Assembly (NCBI GenBank): GCA_003021785.1
Contig: PXQU01000013.1
Span: forward strand, 292,314-356,313
Length of the DNA: 64,000 nucleotides
Source of the DNA: Halobacteriales archaeon QH_7_65_31
GTDB taxonomy: Archaea > Halobacteriota > Halobacteria > Halobacteriales > Haloarculaceae
Reading direction: 5' to 3'
Below, in pieces: positions 41,682 through 51,372 of the stretch; position 1 is the stretch's first letter; each line of letters starts with the position of its first letter. The translations under genes and the position numbers were made by a program. The notes under the pieces are model-generated. The model was not told the DNA's origin, did no database searches, and saw only the letters and a program-made list of their open reading frames with translations.

Positions 41682-44378
41682 ATGTCTCGGTCGGACGAGC
41701 TACTCGGCATGACGGGTCGTGATCTCGTGGCGTCGTTCCCGCGACGGAGTCTCACTGCCGATCAGGACCGCGTCCGGATCCGCGAGCTCGCCGCCCGAGA
41801 GGGTGAGTACGTCCCCGCGTCGGACGCGCTCCGATCGCGGCTCGCAGATCCGCTGCCGTACGAGCTCTACGCGCATCAGGCGACGGCGCTCGACGCGCTC
41901 GATGCCGGCGAGAACGTCACCGTCGCCACCTCCACGGCCTCGGGGAAGACCGCCGTCTACGGCCTCCAGATCGCCCGGAATCTCCTCGACGCCGGCGTCC
42001 TCGCGCCCGATGGAAGCCGCGCCAGCGAGGGGAACGACGCCTCGACGGCGCTCGCGCTCTACCCGATGAAGGCGCTCACGAAAGATCAGAAGCGAAACTT
42101 GGACGGGCTGTACGAAACGCTCGGACTCGACGTTCGGGTGCGCATCTACGACGGCGACACGCCGAGCGCCGACCGACGGGCGATCCGCGCGGAGGCGGAC
42201 GTGATACTGACGAACTTTCAGGCGATCAGCGTCTATCTCGGCCACCACGACAAGTGGAGTCGCCTGTTCAGCGCGCTCGATCTCGTCGCAATCGACGAGT
42301 CACACACCCACACCGGCGTTCAGGGGATGCACGCGGCGTGGATACTCCGGCGACTCCGGCGCGTCGTCGACTACTGGGGCGGTGACCCGCAGTACACCCT
42401 CACCTCGGCGACGGTCGGGAACCCGGGTGACCACTCCGCACAGCTCGTCGGCGATGACGTGACCGTGGTGGACGAGGACGGCTCACCCCGGGGCGCACGG
42501 GACCTCGTGTTGTGGAACCCGCCGCCACAGAGCAAGGCCGAGCCGGACGAGTCGCGTGCGGACATCCCCGAGACCGACGCGACCGACACCGGTGGTTCCG
42601 ACGCGGATTCACTTCCCGAGGGGGCCGACACAGACGGAGAGGAACAGGCCGCAGAGCGCGTTCCGGCCTCGATCGAAGCGCCGCGCGTCTTCGCCCACCT
42701 GACGGCAGCGGAGATACAGACCCTGCTCTTCTGTCCCAGTCGGAAGCTGACCGAGCTCGCCGTCGAGCGCGCGGAGACGTTCCACGCGAACAACGCCGCG
42801 AGCTACGACGCTCGCCCGCGCACCGAGCCGTACAACGCGGGGATGGGTCGCCGGACGCGTCACGCCCGAGAGACGGAGTTCAAGACCGGCTCGCTGGCGG
42901 GGCTGGCGACTACCTCCGCGCTCGAACTCGGTATCGACATCGGCGATCTCGACGCGACGGTCCTGCTCGGCTACCCGGGCCAACGGCAGTCGTTCTGGCA
43001 GCGTATCGGTCGCGCCGGTCGCGGGGCCAGCCGCTCGCTCGCCGTGATGGTCGCCGACCACCGGACGCTCGACCAGTACGTCATCGAGAACCCCGAGTAT
43101 CTGCTCGACTCCGACGTGGAGGACGCGGTCGTGGACACCGACAACAACGCCGTCTTCGTCCAGCACCTGCGCTGTGCCGCCGAGGAGCTGGCCCTGACCG
43201 AGGATGACGCGCCCGCGCTGGCCGAGCGCGACCGGCTCGAACGCGCGGTCGAGATGCTTCGCCGGAGCGGTGAGCTGGAGGGGTATCTCGACGCCGCGGC
43301 CCACTACGCCGGCACACCGCGTCCGCAGGCGGACGTGAGCATCTACGCCACCGGCGACGACGAGTATCGGGTCACGCTCGCCGAGGACGCGACGCTCGGC
43401 CGCGAACTGGACATCGAGCCGGTGGCGAAGTCGCGCGCGTTCCGCGACTACCACGAGGGGGCCGTCCGGCTCCACGACGGCCAGCAGTTCGAGGTGACGG
43501 CCGTCGTCGACGACCATCCACAGCCGTTCGTCGAGCTGACGCCCGTCGACGTGGACTACTACACGCAGACCCGGACGACGGTGAACGTCGTCGACGCCGA
43601 CAGCGAGCGGAGCCGCGAGGTGAACGGCTACACCCTCCATCAGGGGACGGGGACCGTCCTCGTCGAACACGAGAGCTACGACAGAGTGCACATCGGCAAC
43701 GGCGAGCGACTGGAACAGAACATCCCGACCGACCGACCCCCGGTGGAGATGCAGACGCAGCTCTGCTGGCTCGAAGTGCCCGACCGCGTCGAGACGGCGC
43801 TCGTGCACAAGTACCGCGAGTTCGGCGTCGAGACCGGGATGGCCGGTGACCATCCGCCGCAGTTGGGTTACGTCGCCGGACTGCACGCCGCCGAGCACGC
43901 GATGATCAAGACCGCTCCGCTGGAACTGCTCGTGGACAAGAACGATCTCGGCGGGCTCTCGACGCTCGTGCTCGACACCCACATGACACTGGACGACGAG
44001 ACGACGCGCGCGGAGACCGTCGCCGCCGCGGAGCGCGCCATCGAACGGCGGGCGGAGACGCTCAACGGCGTCTCGTCGGGCTGGTTCGTCTACGACGCCG
44101 TCGAGGGGGGACTCGGCTTCTCGCGGGCGATCTACGAGCAGTTCGAGGCACTCGCGGCGCGGGCGCGCGACTCCCTGCGAGACTGCGGCTGTGGCCGACC
44201 GAACGGCTGTCCGGCCTGCACTTTCGACCGGAACTGCGGCAACGACAACAAGCCGCTCCTGCGCGCGTCTGCCGTCGACGTGTTCGATCACCTCCTCGGC
44301 GAGGGGAGCGATCTGGAGGCACATCTGCCCGACGAGGCGTACGGCGGGGAGCGGCGACCGTCGATCTTCTACTCGTGA
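41682..44378 (+). CDS. superfamily 2 DEAD/H helicase (MrfA/YprA-like)
   Basis: An 898-aa helicase. Motifs: I VTVATSTASGKTAVYGLQIA (residues about 78-97), II AIDESHTHTG, III LTSATVGNPG, and IV to VI in LLFCPSRKLTEL, GLATTSALELGIDIGDLDAT and GRAGRGASRS. The C-terminal DUF1998-like segment contains CGCGRPNGCPACTFDRNCG, a four-cysteine zinc-binding set typical of MrfA. Repair of bulky lesions is inferred from the family. The gene begins 37 nt after the exonuclease. Confidence 0.85.
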   Translation: MSRSDELLGMTGRDLVASFPRRSLTADQDRVRIRELAAREGEYVPASDALRSRLADPLPYELYAHQATALDALDAGENVTVATSTASGKTAVYGLQIARNLLDAGVLAPDGSRASEGNDASTALALYPMKALTKDQKRNLDGLYETLGLDVRVRIYDGDTPSADRRAIRAEADVILTNFQAISVYLGHHDKWSRLFSALDLVAIDESHTHTGVQGMHAAWILRRLRRVVDYWGGDPQYTLTSATVGNPGDHSAQLVGDDVTVVDEDGSPRGARDLVLWNPPPQSKAEPDESRADIPETDATDTGGSDADSLPEGADTDGEEQAAERVPASIEAPRVFAHLTAAEIQTLLFCPSRKLTELAVERAETFHANNAASYDARPRTEPYNAGMGRRTRHARETEFKTGSLAGLATTSALELGIDIGDLDATVLLGYPGQRQSFWQRIGRAGRGASRSLAVMVADHRTLDQYVIENPEYLLDSDVEDAVVDTDNNAVFVQHLRCAAEELALTEDDAPALAERDRLERAVEMLRRSGELEGYLDAAAHYAGTPRPQADVSIYATGDDEYRVTLAEDATLGRELDIEPVAKSRAFRDYHEGAVRLHDGQQFEVTAVVDDHPQPFVELTPVDVDYYTQTRTTVNVVDADSERSREVNGYTLHQGTGTVLVEHESYDRVHIGNGERLEQNIPTDRPPVEMQTQLCWLEVPDRVETALVHKYREFGVETGMAGDHPPQLGYVAGLHAAEHAMIKTAPLELLVDKNDLGGLSTLVLDTHMTLDDETTRAETVAAAERAIERRAETLNGVSSGWFVYDAVEGGLGFSRAIYEQFEALAARARDSLRDCGCGRPNGCPACTFDRNCGNDNKPLLRASAVDVFDHLLGEGSDLEAHLPDEAYGGERRPSIFYS

Positions 44379-44409
44379 GTACTGCGCTCATCACACCCAC
44401 GTACCCGTC

Positions 44410-46038
44410 TCACCCGAACCGCGTCAGGTCGGTCTGTCGCGGGCTGTCGCGAGGGGTGTCACCGTCACGGGCGCGGCTCCCCTCGGCGTCGGTCCCGTGT
44501 TCGTCGGCGATGCGTTTCGCGCCGGGTATCCCGCCCGAGAGCGAGACGCGGCGTGCGATCTCCTCGTCGCCGAGCCGGGCCGCCGCCTCGGGCTTGACCG
44601 CGTTGTAGCGCCGCCAGAACGTCTCCTTGGCGCTCTCGTACTCCGCGATCGGGTACGGGTACGTCTCGCCCAGCTCGACGCCACACGACTCCTGCACGTG
44701 GACGGGGGTGTGTTCCGGCCGGGGCAGATGCTCGTCGGGGAGATCGGTCAGTTCGGGGACCCACCGGCGAATCCACTCGCCGTCGGGGTCGTGATCGCGC
44801 ACCTGCTTGCGCGGGTTGTACAGCCGGAGCGTCGGCTTCCCGACGAGCCCGCACTGCGCCTGCCACTGCGTGTAGTTGATGGCCGGGTCCGAGTCGATGA
44901 GGTGGTGGTGATACCAGTCCGCGCCGGGCTTCCACGGCTGCTGGAGGATGTGGAAGTAGACGGAGACGCACATCGCCCGCATCCGGAAGTTGAGCCACCC
45001 CGTCTCGCGGAGACACCGCATCGCCGCGTCGACCATCGGATAGCCGGTTCGGCCCTCCTTCCACGCCGTGACGTACTCCGGATCGTAGCGGTCGGCGTTG
45101 AACCCCGCAAGCACCGGGTTCGCCGCCGTGTCCAGCCAGCCGGGCCAGTCTTCGAGCTTCTGCTTGTAGTGGCGGTTCCAGTAGAGCCGGGAGGTGAACA
45201 TCTCGCGAGCGCGGTCCGTCGTCGCGTTCGCGGTGACGTGCTGGTACACCTCGCGCACGGAGAGACAGCCGAATCGGAGATACGGCGACAGCCCGCTGGC
45301 TCCCTCACGCGCCGCGAGCGGCGCGGAGATGGACTCCGGGTAGGACTCGATGCGGTCGGTGAACGCCCGAAGCGCCTCGACGCCCGCCTCGCGCCCGCCG
45401 GTCGGCACGCGGCGCTTCTCCGGGGCGATGTCGTACGCGTCCTCGATAGCGGCCGGCGAGAGTTCAGTCGGAACGCGTGCCAGCGTCACGCGCTCGGTGT
45501 CCCACGTCAGCGTGTCGTCGGTGAACCACGCCGTGACGCGGTCGGCCCACTCCTCGCGCGTCCGGTCGCTGCCGCGCACGAGCCCGTCACCGGAGACGAA
45601 CACCACGTCGGCGCGGTCGCGGGCGCGCTCGTCTCGCGTTCGCCCGTATCGGCCCGTGGGCGAGCGCGCGGCGAACACGTCCCAGCCGGCGTCACGGAGC
45701 CGAGCGAGCACCTCGACGGGATCGCCGTGCGCGAAGGAGAGGCCCGTCTCACTGTCCGTCGCGTGGCGATACTGCTCGTCGAGATCGGCGAGTGACTCGT
45801 GGAGAAACCGAAGCCGCGCGTTACAGGCGAGTCCCGTTTCGTCGTAGAACGCCGGGTCGAAGACGAACAGCGGAAGCACGGTGTCGGCGCTGCGAGCGGC
45901 CGCGGTGAGGGCAGGGTGGTCGGCCGTCCGCAGCTCGTCGCGATGCCAGACGACGACGCCGCGGCCGTCGCTCGGCGCTGACGGAACACGCGAGCCGGAC
46001 GGGAGCGCATCGAGCGACCGATCGCCGCCGTCGTTCAT
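44410..46038 (-). CDS. phr: deoxyribodipyrimidine photolyase (cryptochrome/photolyase family)
   Basis: A 542-aa protein. DNA-photolyase N-terminal alpha/beta domain (VVWHRDELRTADHPALTAAA, VLPLFVFDPAF) and C-terminal FAD domain (LSPYLRFGCLSVREVYQHV, WRESxx-type RLYWNRHYKQKLEDWPG, GRTGYPMVDAAMRCLRETGW, NFRMRAMCVSVYFHIL, LIDSDPAINYTQWQAQCG). These are the FAD-contacting residues of class I CPD photolyases. It repairs pyrimidine dimers with blue light, expected for solar-exposed halophiles. The protein runs out in a basic/acidic tail. Convergent with the helicase. Confidence 0.93.
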   Translation of the reverse strand: MNDGGDRSLDALPSGSRVPSAPSDGRGVVVWHRDELRTADHPALTAAARSADTVLPLFVFDPAFYDETGLACNARLRFLHESLADLDEQYRHATDSETGLSFAHGDPVEVLARLRDAGWDVFAARSPTGRYGRTRDERARDRADVVFVSGDGLVRGSDRTREEWADRVTAWFTDDTLTWDTERVTLARVPTELSPAAIEDAYDIAPEKRRVPTGGREAGVEALRAFTDRIESYPESISAPLAAREGASGLSPYLRFGCLSVREVYQHVTANATTDRAREMFTSRLYWNRHYKQKLEDWPGWLDTAANPVLAGFNADRYDPEYVTAWKEGRTGYPMVDAAMRCLRETGWLNFRMRAMCVSVYFHILQQPWKPGADWYHHHLIDSDPAINYTQWQAQCGLVGKPTLRLYNPRKQVRDHDPDGEWIRRWVPELTDLPDEHLPRPEHTPVHVQESCGVELGETYPYPIAEYESAKETFWRRYNAVKPEAAARLGDEEIARRVSLSGGIPGAKRIADEHGTDAEGSRARDGDTPRDSPRQTDLTRFG

Positions 46039-46103
46039 ACGCTACTGAGGGGTTGCAGTAGTAAAAGGATAGCAGGGCCGCGCGGCGAGGAGCCGAACAG
46101 TTA

Positions 46104-47801
46104 ATGGGCCGATCGACGGTGTTTACGACACCCGTGTTCGGAATCATCGCCGGGGCGGTCGTCCTCAGTACGGTCGCCGCCGGGGTCGTGACCGTCGGGC
46201 TCATCTGGTATCTCGACCGTCATCGGGGTAGCGCCGGTGCGGACTGGTTCATCGCCACGCTCACCGCACAGGTCGTACTCACGCTCTCGTACGCGGTCGC
46301 GCTCCTCGTTTCGGTCCCGACGGTCCGGGCGCATCTCGAAGCTCTGTCGTGGATCGGTCTCGCGTGGATGGGACCGCTGTTCATGGGGTTCGCGCTCGGC
46401 TACACCGGTCGCGAACAGCTCATTCGCACGTACGGCTTCGGGCTGGTGCTCCTCGTCCCGACCGTGACCACGGCGCTCGCGGTCACCCATCCGGTACACG
46501 GACTGCTCTGGCAGGGGTTCGAGCTGTCCACGCCGTTCGGGCTGTCGGCAGCGCTGTACGCTATCCAGCCGTGGGGATACCTGACGATGGTCGTCACCTT
46601 CGCTGCGGCCGCCGTCGGCGTACTCTTGCTCGTCGAGACGACGCTCGCGTACGGTGCGCTGTACCGGCGTGAGGCCGCCGCGATCGCGTTGAGCACCGTG
46701 TTCCCGGCGTTCGGAATCATCACTTGGGTCCTCCGGGTCGGCCCGTACCCGGCGTTGAACCTCACGCCCGTGCTGTTGTTGCCCCACACGGTGCTCGACA
46801 CCTACGCCTTCGTCGGAACCCACATGTTCGAGACGAATCCGACCACGCAGCGGGCCGCCGAGCGAAGCGCGCTCGACGACTTAGGCGATCCGCTGATCGC
46901 CGTCGACACCGAACAGCAGGTCGTCAACCGCAACGATCGCGCACAGGCGCTGTTCGGCGGTCCCGACGACGACCTGCTTCCCGTCCCGGTCGAGACGCTC
47001 GTCGGAACGCCGCTCGACGTGCTGCGCGAGCGCGGCGAGATCACGACCGAGGGTGCAGACAGCCGCATCTTCGCCGTCTCCTACACCGAGCTGACGGACA
47101 CCAACGACGCCGCGGTCGGCGGGTTACTCGTCTTCTACGACGTGACCGACGCGCGCCAGCGACAACAGCAGCTCACGGTCCTGAACCGCGTGTTGCGACA
47201 CAACCTGCGGAACGAGATGACGGTGATCAAGGGCCACGCGAATCTGCTCCGCGAGCAGGTGACGGACGAACAGCTGGAACTCCCAGCCGAGGCGATCACC
47301 GACGCCAGCGAGAGTCTCCTCTCCATCGCCGAGAAGGCACAGGAGTTCGACCGACTCAAACAGCGCGACCCGTACGTGACCGAGACCGACGTCGTCGAGC
47401 TGCTGGAGGAGATACGCACCGAACTGCTCGGTTCGTTCCCCGACGCGACCGTCGAGCTCGACGTGCAGACGCCGACGATACGCGCCGATCCGGCGATGCT
47501 CACCGTCGCGCTCTCGAATCTCGTCGAGAACGCACTCATGCACGGGGCCGAGGAGGCGTCGTTCGCGGCTGTTCGGGTCGTGACGACCGACGAGGGACGC
47601 ATCGAGTGTACCGTCGCCGACCGCAACGACCGCATCGACGACGTCGAGATCGATCCGCTTCAGGCCGGTGACGAGACGCAGCTCGAACACGGCAGCAGCA
47701 TCGGTCTGTGGATCGTCACGTGGAGCGTGACCGCGATGAACGCCGAGATCGAGTTCGACTACGACGACGGGAACGTCATCACGGTTTCGCTCCCGGGGTG
47801 A
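46104..47801 (+). CDS. sensor histidine kinase with 7TM N-terminal region and PAS domain
   Basis: A 565-aa protein. About seven transmembrane helices fill residues 10-235 (histidine kinase N-terminal 7TM region typical of haloarchaea). A PAS-like unit (LGDPLIAVDTEQQVVNRNDR) ends in VTDARQRQQQL near 350. The H-box is LNRVLRHNLRNEMTVIKGHA (phospho-acceptor H near 366). The HATPase domain has LSNLVENALMHG (N box). GSSIGLWIVTWSV holds the G2-type loop. No receiver domain and no response regulator gene is adjacent. Signal unknown. Confidence 0.85.
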   Translation: MGRSTVFTTPVFGIIAGAVVLSTVAAGVVTVGLIWYLDRHRGSAGADWFIATLTAQVVLTLSYAVALLVSVPTVRAHLEALSWIGLAWMGPLFMGFALGYTGREQLIRTYGFGLVLLVPTVTTALAVTHPVHGLLWQGFELSTPFGLSAALYAIQPWGYLTMVVTFAAAAVGVLLLVETTLAYGALYRREAAAIALSTVFPAFGIITWVLRVGPYPALNLTPVLLLPHTVLDTYAFVGTHMFETNPTTQRAAERSALDDLGDPLIAVDTEQQVVNRNDRAQALFGGPDDDLLPVPVETLVGTPLDVLRERGEITTEGADSRIFAVSYTELTDTNDAAVGGLLVFYDVTDARQRQQQLTVLNRVLRHNLRNEMTVIKGHANLLREQVTDEQLELPAEAITDASESLLSIAEKAQEFDRLKQRDPYVTETDVVELLEEIRTELLGSFPDATVELDVQTPTIRADPAMLTVALSNLVENALMHGAEEASFAAVRVVTTDEGRIECTVADRNDRIDDVEIDPLQAGDETQLEHGSSIGLWIVTWSVTAMNAEIEFDYDDGNVITVSLPG

Positions 47802-47894
47802 CGGGCCGGATAGTGGTCGCATACGTGCGGCGACGCGCCCGCTCAGTGCTGACTGTCGCGTAGATATATGTAGCTGAACAGCCCACTAACGACC

Positions 47895-49679
47895 ATGTCG
47901 AGGAAGCTCTCGCGTCGGTCGCTACTGTACGGGGGTGCTGTCGCGGGATCGGGACTGCTCGCCGGGTGTGGGGGTCGATCTGAGGGGGGCGAACCGTCGT
48001 CGTCACCGACGGCTACCGAAACGAGTGCGCCGGGATCGATCACGCTCACCGACCTCTCGGTGAAACGGTCGGAGCTGCTGGCCGGGGAGACGCTGGAGGT
48101 CACCGCTCGTGTCGAGAACACCGGCGGCTCGCCGGTCGAATCGGAAGTTCAGCTGCGTGTGGACGAACGAGTGATGGCGACGCGATCGCTGACGCTCGGC
48201 GCGGGCGAACGGCAGCGGCTCTCGTTCGCCGAGCGCGTGACGACTACCGGAACGCAGACAGTCGCGGTCGCAGACACACGCGCCGGCGACGTCGTCGTTC
48301 GGGCCGAGCGACCGGAGAGCCGTCGCGACGTCGGTGCACACTACTACCCGTGGTACGGGTCGCCGATGCACAACTGGGACGGTGCGTGGAGTACCGAAGC
48401 GCCGTCGACACCGATGCTCGGTAACTACAACTCTACTGAACCCGACGTCATCGAACAGCACATCGACTGGTGTCGGCAGGCCGGGATCACGTGGCTGAAC
48501 GTCTCGTGGTGGGGACGGTACGAGGGTCACGACGAGCGACTCAGAGAGGATATTCTCACACACCCCCGTGCCGAGGAGCTCGACTGGTCGATCCTCTACG
48601 AGACGGTCGGCCAGTTCGGGCCGAACGTGGCCGATCTGAGCGCCGAACCCGTCCGTGAGCAGTTCGTAGACGACATCGCGTATCTCGCGGAGAACTACTT
48701 CAGTCGAGAGAGCTACAAACAGATCGACGGACGGCCTGTGCTGTATCTCTGGGCCGCAGACAACTTCACGGGCGATGTCACGGGCGCGTACGAAGCTGCC
48801 GTCGAGCGTGCCGGCGTACGCCCGTATCTCGTCGTTAGCATCCCGGCGTTCGACGCATTAGACGCGAACCCAATAGTCGACGTGGCCGACGCGGTCACCG
48901 CCTACAACGTGTACGACACGAGCGATCCGAGCGGTCGCACCGCAGACGAGTTCGTTGCCGACGCCGAGACGGTGTACGACGCCTGGTATCGTGCGAGTGC
49001 GTACGCCGACGTGAACGTGATACCGACAGCGATGCCCGGCTTCGACGACACGGAGCTAACACACGTCCCGCGGGACAACGTTCCTCTGGAGTCGACGCCG
49101 GCGCAGTACGAGCGCGTCTCCGAGCTCGCCAGACGGTACGCCGACGGTCCGGTGTTGATCACGTCGTTCAATGAGTGGTACGAGGACACGCAGATCGAAC
49201 CGAGCGAGCAGCACGGGGAGGCGTATCTCGACGTGACGGCCGAGACGCTCGCCGCCGCCGACCGCACTCCGCCGGCGGTCGACACCGAGGCGTTCACCCT
49301 CTCGTTCGGCGATATCGTCCACGTCTCCGAGCTGGAGCCGGTCGAGTACGGACGGACGTTCACGTTCATGCTGGAACGGCTTCGGGTTCGTGACAACACG
49401 GGGGAGACGGTCGTCGATCTCGACGCCGGGACGGGAAGCGACGCCGTGACGTTCCTCCTCGGAGCGTACGGTCCCGAGGACTCCGAGACGAAGACGTGGC
49501 GGTGGCTCGGCGGGCAGCGGGAGACGGTCATCGCCGTGTCGTCGCTCCCCGAACACGGCGAAGTCGAGCTGACCGGATTCGCACCGACGGAGATGGAGCT
49601 CACGCTCGGGATCGACGGAACGATCCACGACCGGACGACGCTCACCGAGACGGACGACAGCTACACGCTGAGCTTCTGA
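47895..49679 (+). CDS. GH99-like (endo-mannanase/WbsX-type) lipoprotein
   Basis: A 594-aa protein. Signal: twin-arginine SRKLSRRSLLYGGAVAGSG followed by lipobox LAGC (Tat-lipoprotein of haloarchaea), then an acidic linker. A beta domain of CARDB type follows (SLTLGAGERQRLSFAERVTT). The GH99-like barrel starts with GAHYYPWYGSPMHNWDGAWS near residue 143, and ITSFNEWYEDTQIEPSEQHG is near 425. The family includes endo-alpha-mannosidases and glycan-processing enzymes; substrate not predictable. The last 120 residues are a beta-rich appendix. It follows the histidine kinase by 93 nt. Confidence 0.8.
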   Translation: MSRKLSRRSLLYGGAVAGSGLLAGCGGRSEGGEPSSSPTATETSAPGSITLTDLSVKRSELLAGETLEVTARVENTGGSPVESEVQLRVDERVMATRSLTLGAGERQRLSFAERVTTTGTQTVAVADTRAGDVVVRAERPESRRDVGAHYYPWYGSPMHNWDGAWSTEAPSTPMLGNYNSTEPDVIEQHIDWCRQAGITWLNVSWWGRYEGHDERLREDILTHPRAEELDWSILYETVGQFGPNVADLSAEPVREQFVDDIAYLAENYFSRESYKQIDGRPVLYLWAADNFTGDVTGAYEAAVERAGVRPYLVVSIPAFDALDANPIVDVADAVTAYNVYDTSDPSGRTADEFVADAETVYDAWYRASAYADVNVIPTAMPGFDDTELTHVPRDNVPLESTPAQYERVSELARRYADGPVLITSFNEWYEDTQIEPSEQHGEAYLDVTAETLAAADRTPPAVDTEAFTLSFGDIVHVSELEPVEYGRTFTFMLERLRVRDNTGETVVDLDAGTGSDAVTFLLGAYGPEDSETKTWRWLGGQRETVIAVSSLPEHGEVELTGFAPTEMELTLGIDGTIHDRTTLTETDDSYTLSF

Positions 49680-49747
49680 GCAGGCACGGGGTTCAGCCAC
49701 CGGCGCACGATCACCGTCGCTTTCTCGCTCGCACCCGACCACACGGT

Positions 49748-50320
49748 ATGGAGATCGACGTCACAGACGGCGACTCGCTGTACCGAACGCTCGCGGGGGC
49801 GGTCGTCCCCCGACCGATCGGCTGGATCTCGACGCGCGGGCGGCGGGGAGACAACCTCGCGCCGTACTCATTCTTCAACGTCGCGACGCCGAAGCCGCCG
49901 ACGCTCGCCTTCTCGGCGGGGACGGACGCGGGGCGGAAGGACACCGCCGATAACGCCGTCGAGACCGGCGTGTTCGCCCACAGCGTCGTCACCGCCGATC
50001 TTGCCGAGGCGATGAACGCGACGAGCACCGGCCGTGAGGTAGACGAGTTCGAGCACGCGGGTCTGAATAAACGCGAGTGCGAGACGATCGACGCACCGTC
50101 CGTCGCGGCCTCGCCCGTCGTCTTCGAGTGCGAGGTCGTCGAGACGGTCGAGCGCGGCGTTTCGACGCTCGTGCTCGGTGAAGTACAACACGTCCACGTC
50201 GACGACGAGCTGACGACCGATGGGAAGCTCGACACGACGAAGCTGGACGCGCTCGGGCGGCTGGCCGGCTCGGAGTACGCTCGCACCCGGGACCGACTGT
50301 CGATATCCCGCCCGGAGTGA
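49748..50320 (+). CDS. flavin reductase (FMN-binding split barrel)
   Basis: A 190-aa protein. RPIGWISTRGRRGDNLAPYS, FNVATPKPPTLAFSAG and GVFAHSVVTADLAEAMNATS are the FMN-phosphate and isoalloxazine contacts of the flavin reductase/DIM6-NTAB split barrel. VVFECEVVETVERGVSTLVL is the following sheet. It may supply reduced flavin or act on small substrates; no specific partner is next to it. The ATG at 49748 opens with the conserved leader, whereas upstream starts run into non-coding sequence. Confidence 0.85.
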   Translation: MEIDVTDGDSLYRTLAGAVVPRPIGWISTRGRRGDNLAPYSFFNVATPKPPTLAFSAGTDAGRKDTADNAVETGVFAHSVVTADLAEAMNATSTGREVDEFEHAGLNKRECETIDAPSVAASPVVFECEVVETVERGVSTLVLGEVQHVHVDDELTTDGKLDTTKLDALGRLAGSEYARTRDRLSISRPE

Positions 50321-50388
50321 GCCGGCGGTGACAGATCGACGCCCGACCGACGAGTGAGCTTTTTATTAGGTGCGCGTCTCTCCGGCGT

Positions 50389-51366
50389 ATGGAGTACACC
50401 ACCCTCGGCGAGACGGGCATCGAGGTCTCGCGCATCTGTCTCGGCTGCATGAGCTTCGGCGATCCCGACTGGCGCGAGTGGGTCAGAGGCGAGCGGTTCG
50501 GCCGCAATCTCGTGGAGCGAGCGATCGATCTGGGTATCAACTTCTTCGACACGGCCAACATGTACTCGCGGGGCGAGAGCGAGCGCGTCCTCGGTGACGC
50601 GCTCGACGGCTACGACCGCGATCGGCAGGTCATCGCGACGAAGGGGTTCTTTCAGATGCGCGAGGACGACCCGAACTCCGGCGGCCTCTCGCGGAAGGCG
50701 CTCGAACAGGAGCTCGACGCCTCGCGCTCCCGATTGGGTGTCGACACCGTCGACCTGTATCAGACGCACCGTTGGGACTACGACACGCCCGTGGAGACGA
50801 CGCTCGCGGCGCTGGACGACGCCGTCCGTCGCGGGGAGATTCGCCACTTCGGCACTTCCTCGATGTGGACACACCAGCTCGCGACCGCCCACGCCGTCGC
50901 AGACCGGGAGGGGTACGACCGCTTCGCCACGATGCAGAACCACTACAGTCTCGCCTACCGCGAGGAGGAGCGCGAGATGCTCCCCTACTGCCAGCAGGAG
51001 GGGATGGGCGTCATCCCGTGGTCGCCGCTGGCGCGCGGCTATCTCACCCGCCCGCACGACGAGTACATGTCCACGAGACGCGCCGAGACCGACGACTACG
51101 CACAGGAGCATCCCTACGCCGACAACGGCGGCCGGGAGATCAACGCCCGCGTCGAGGAGCTGGCAGACGAGTACGACGCCGAGATGGCACAGATCGCACT
51201 CGCGTGGGTGCTCGGTAAAGACGCCGTCACCGCCCCGATCGTCGGCGCGTCCTCCATCGAGCATCTGGAGTCGGCCGTCGCAGCACTGGAGATCGATCTC
51301 ACCGAATCGGACACGGCGTGGTTAGAGGAGCCGTACGGTCCCGTCGAGGTTTCCGGCCACGCCTGA
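50389..51366 (+). CDS. aldo/keto reductase
   Basis: A 325-aa NADPH-dependent (beta/alpha)8 protein. MEYTTLGETGIEVSRICLGC, FDTANMYSRGESERVLGDAL (Asp and Tyr of the tetrad), VIATKGFFQM (Lys), DLYQTHRWDYDTP (His) and NHYSLAYREEEREMLPYCQQ are visible, with VGASSIEHLES at the cofactor end. It belongs to the AKR11/YajO-like group; the native substrate is unknown. The promoter gap is 68 nt after the flavin reductase gene, and the next gene starts 6 nt downstream. Confidence 0.9.
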   Translation: MEYTTLGETGIEVSRICLGCMSFGDPDWREWVRGERFGRNLVERAIDLGINFFDTANMYSRGESERVLGDALDGYDRDRQVIATKGFFQMREDDPNSGGLSRKALEQELDASRSRLGVDTVDLYQTHRWDYDTPVETTLAALDDAVRRGEIRHFGTSSMWTHQLATAHAVADREGYDRFATMQNHYSLAYREEEREMLPYCQQEGMGVIPWSPLARGYLTRPHDEYMSTRRAETDDYAQEHPYADNGGREINARVEELADEYDAEMAQIALAWVLGKDAVTAPIVGASSIEHLESAVAALEIDLTESDTAWLEEPYGPVEVSGHA

Positions 51367-51372
51367 GCCGGC

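Noticed and set aside
42609..44324. 571-codon antisense frame within the helicase gene
   Set aside because: All SF2 helicase motifs are on the plus strand. The antisense frame has no motif and unusual composition.
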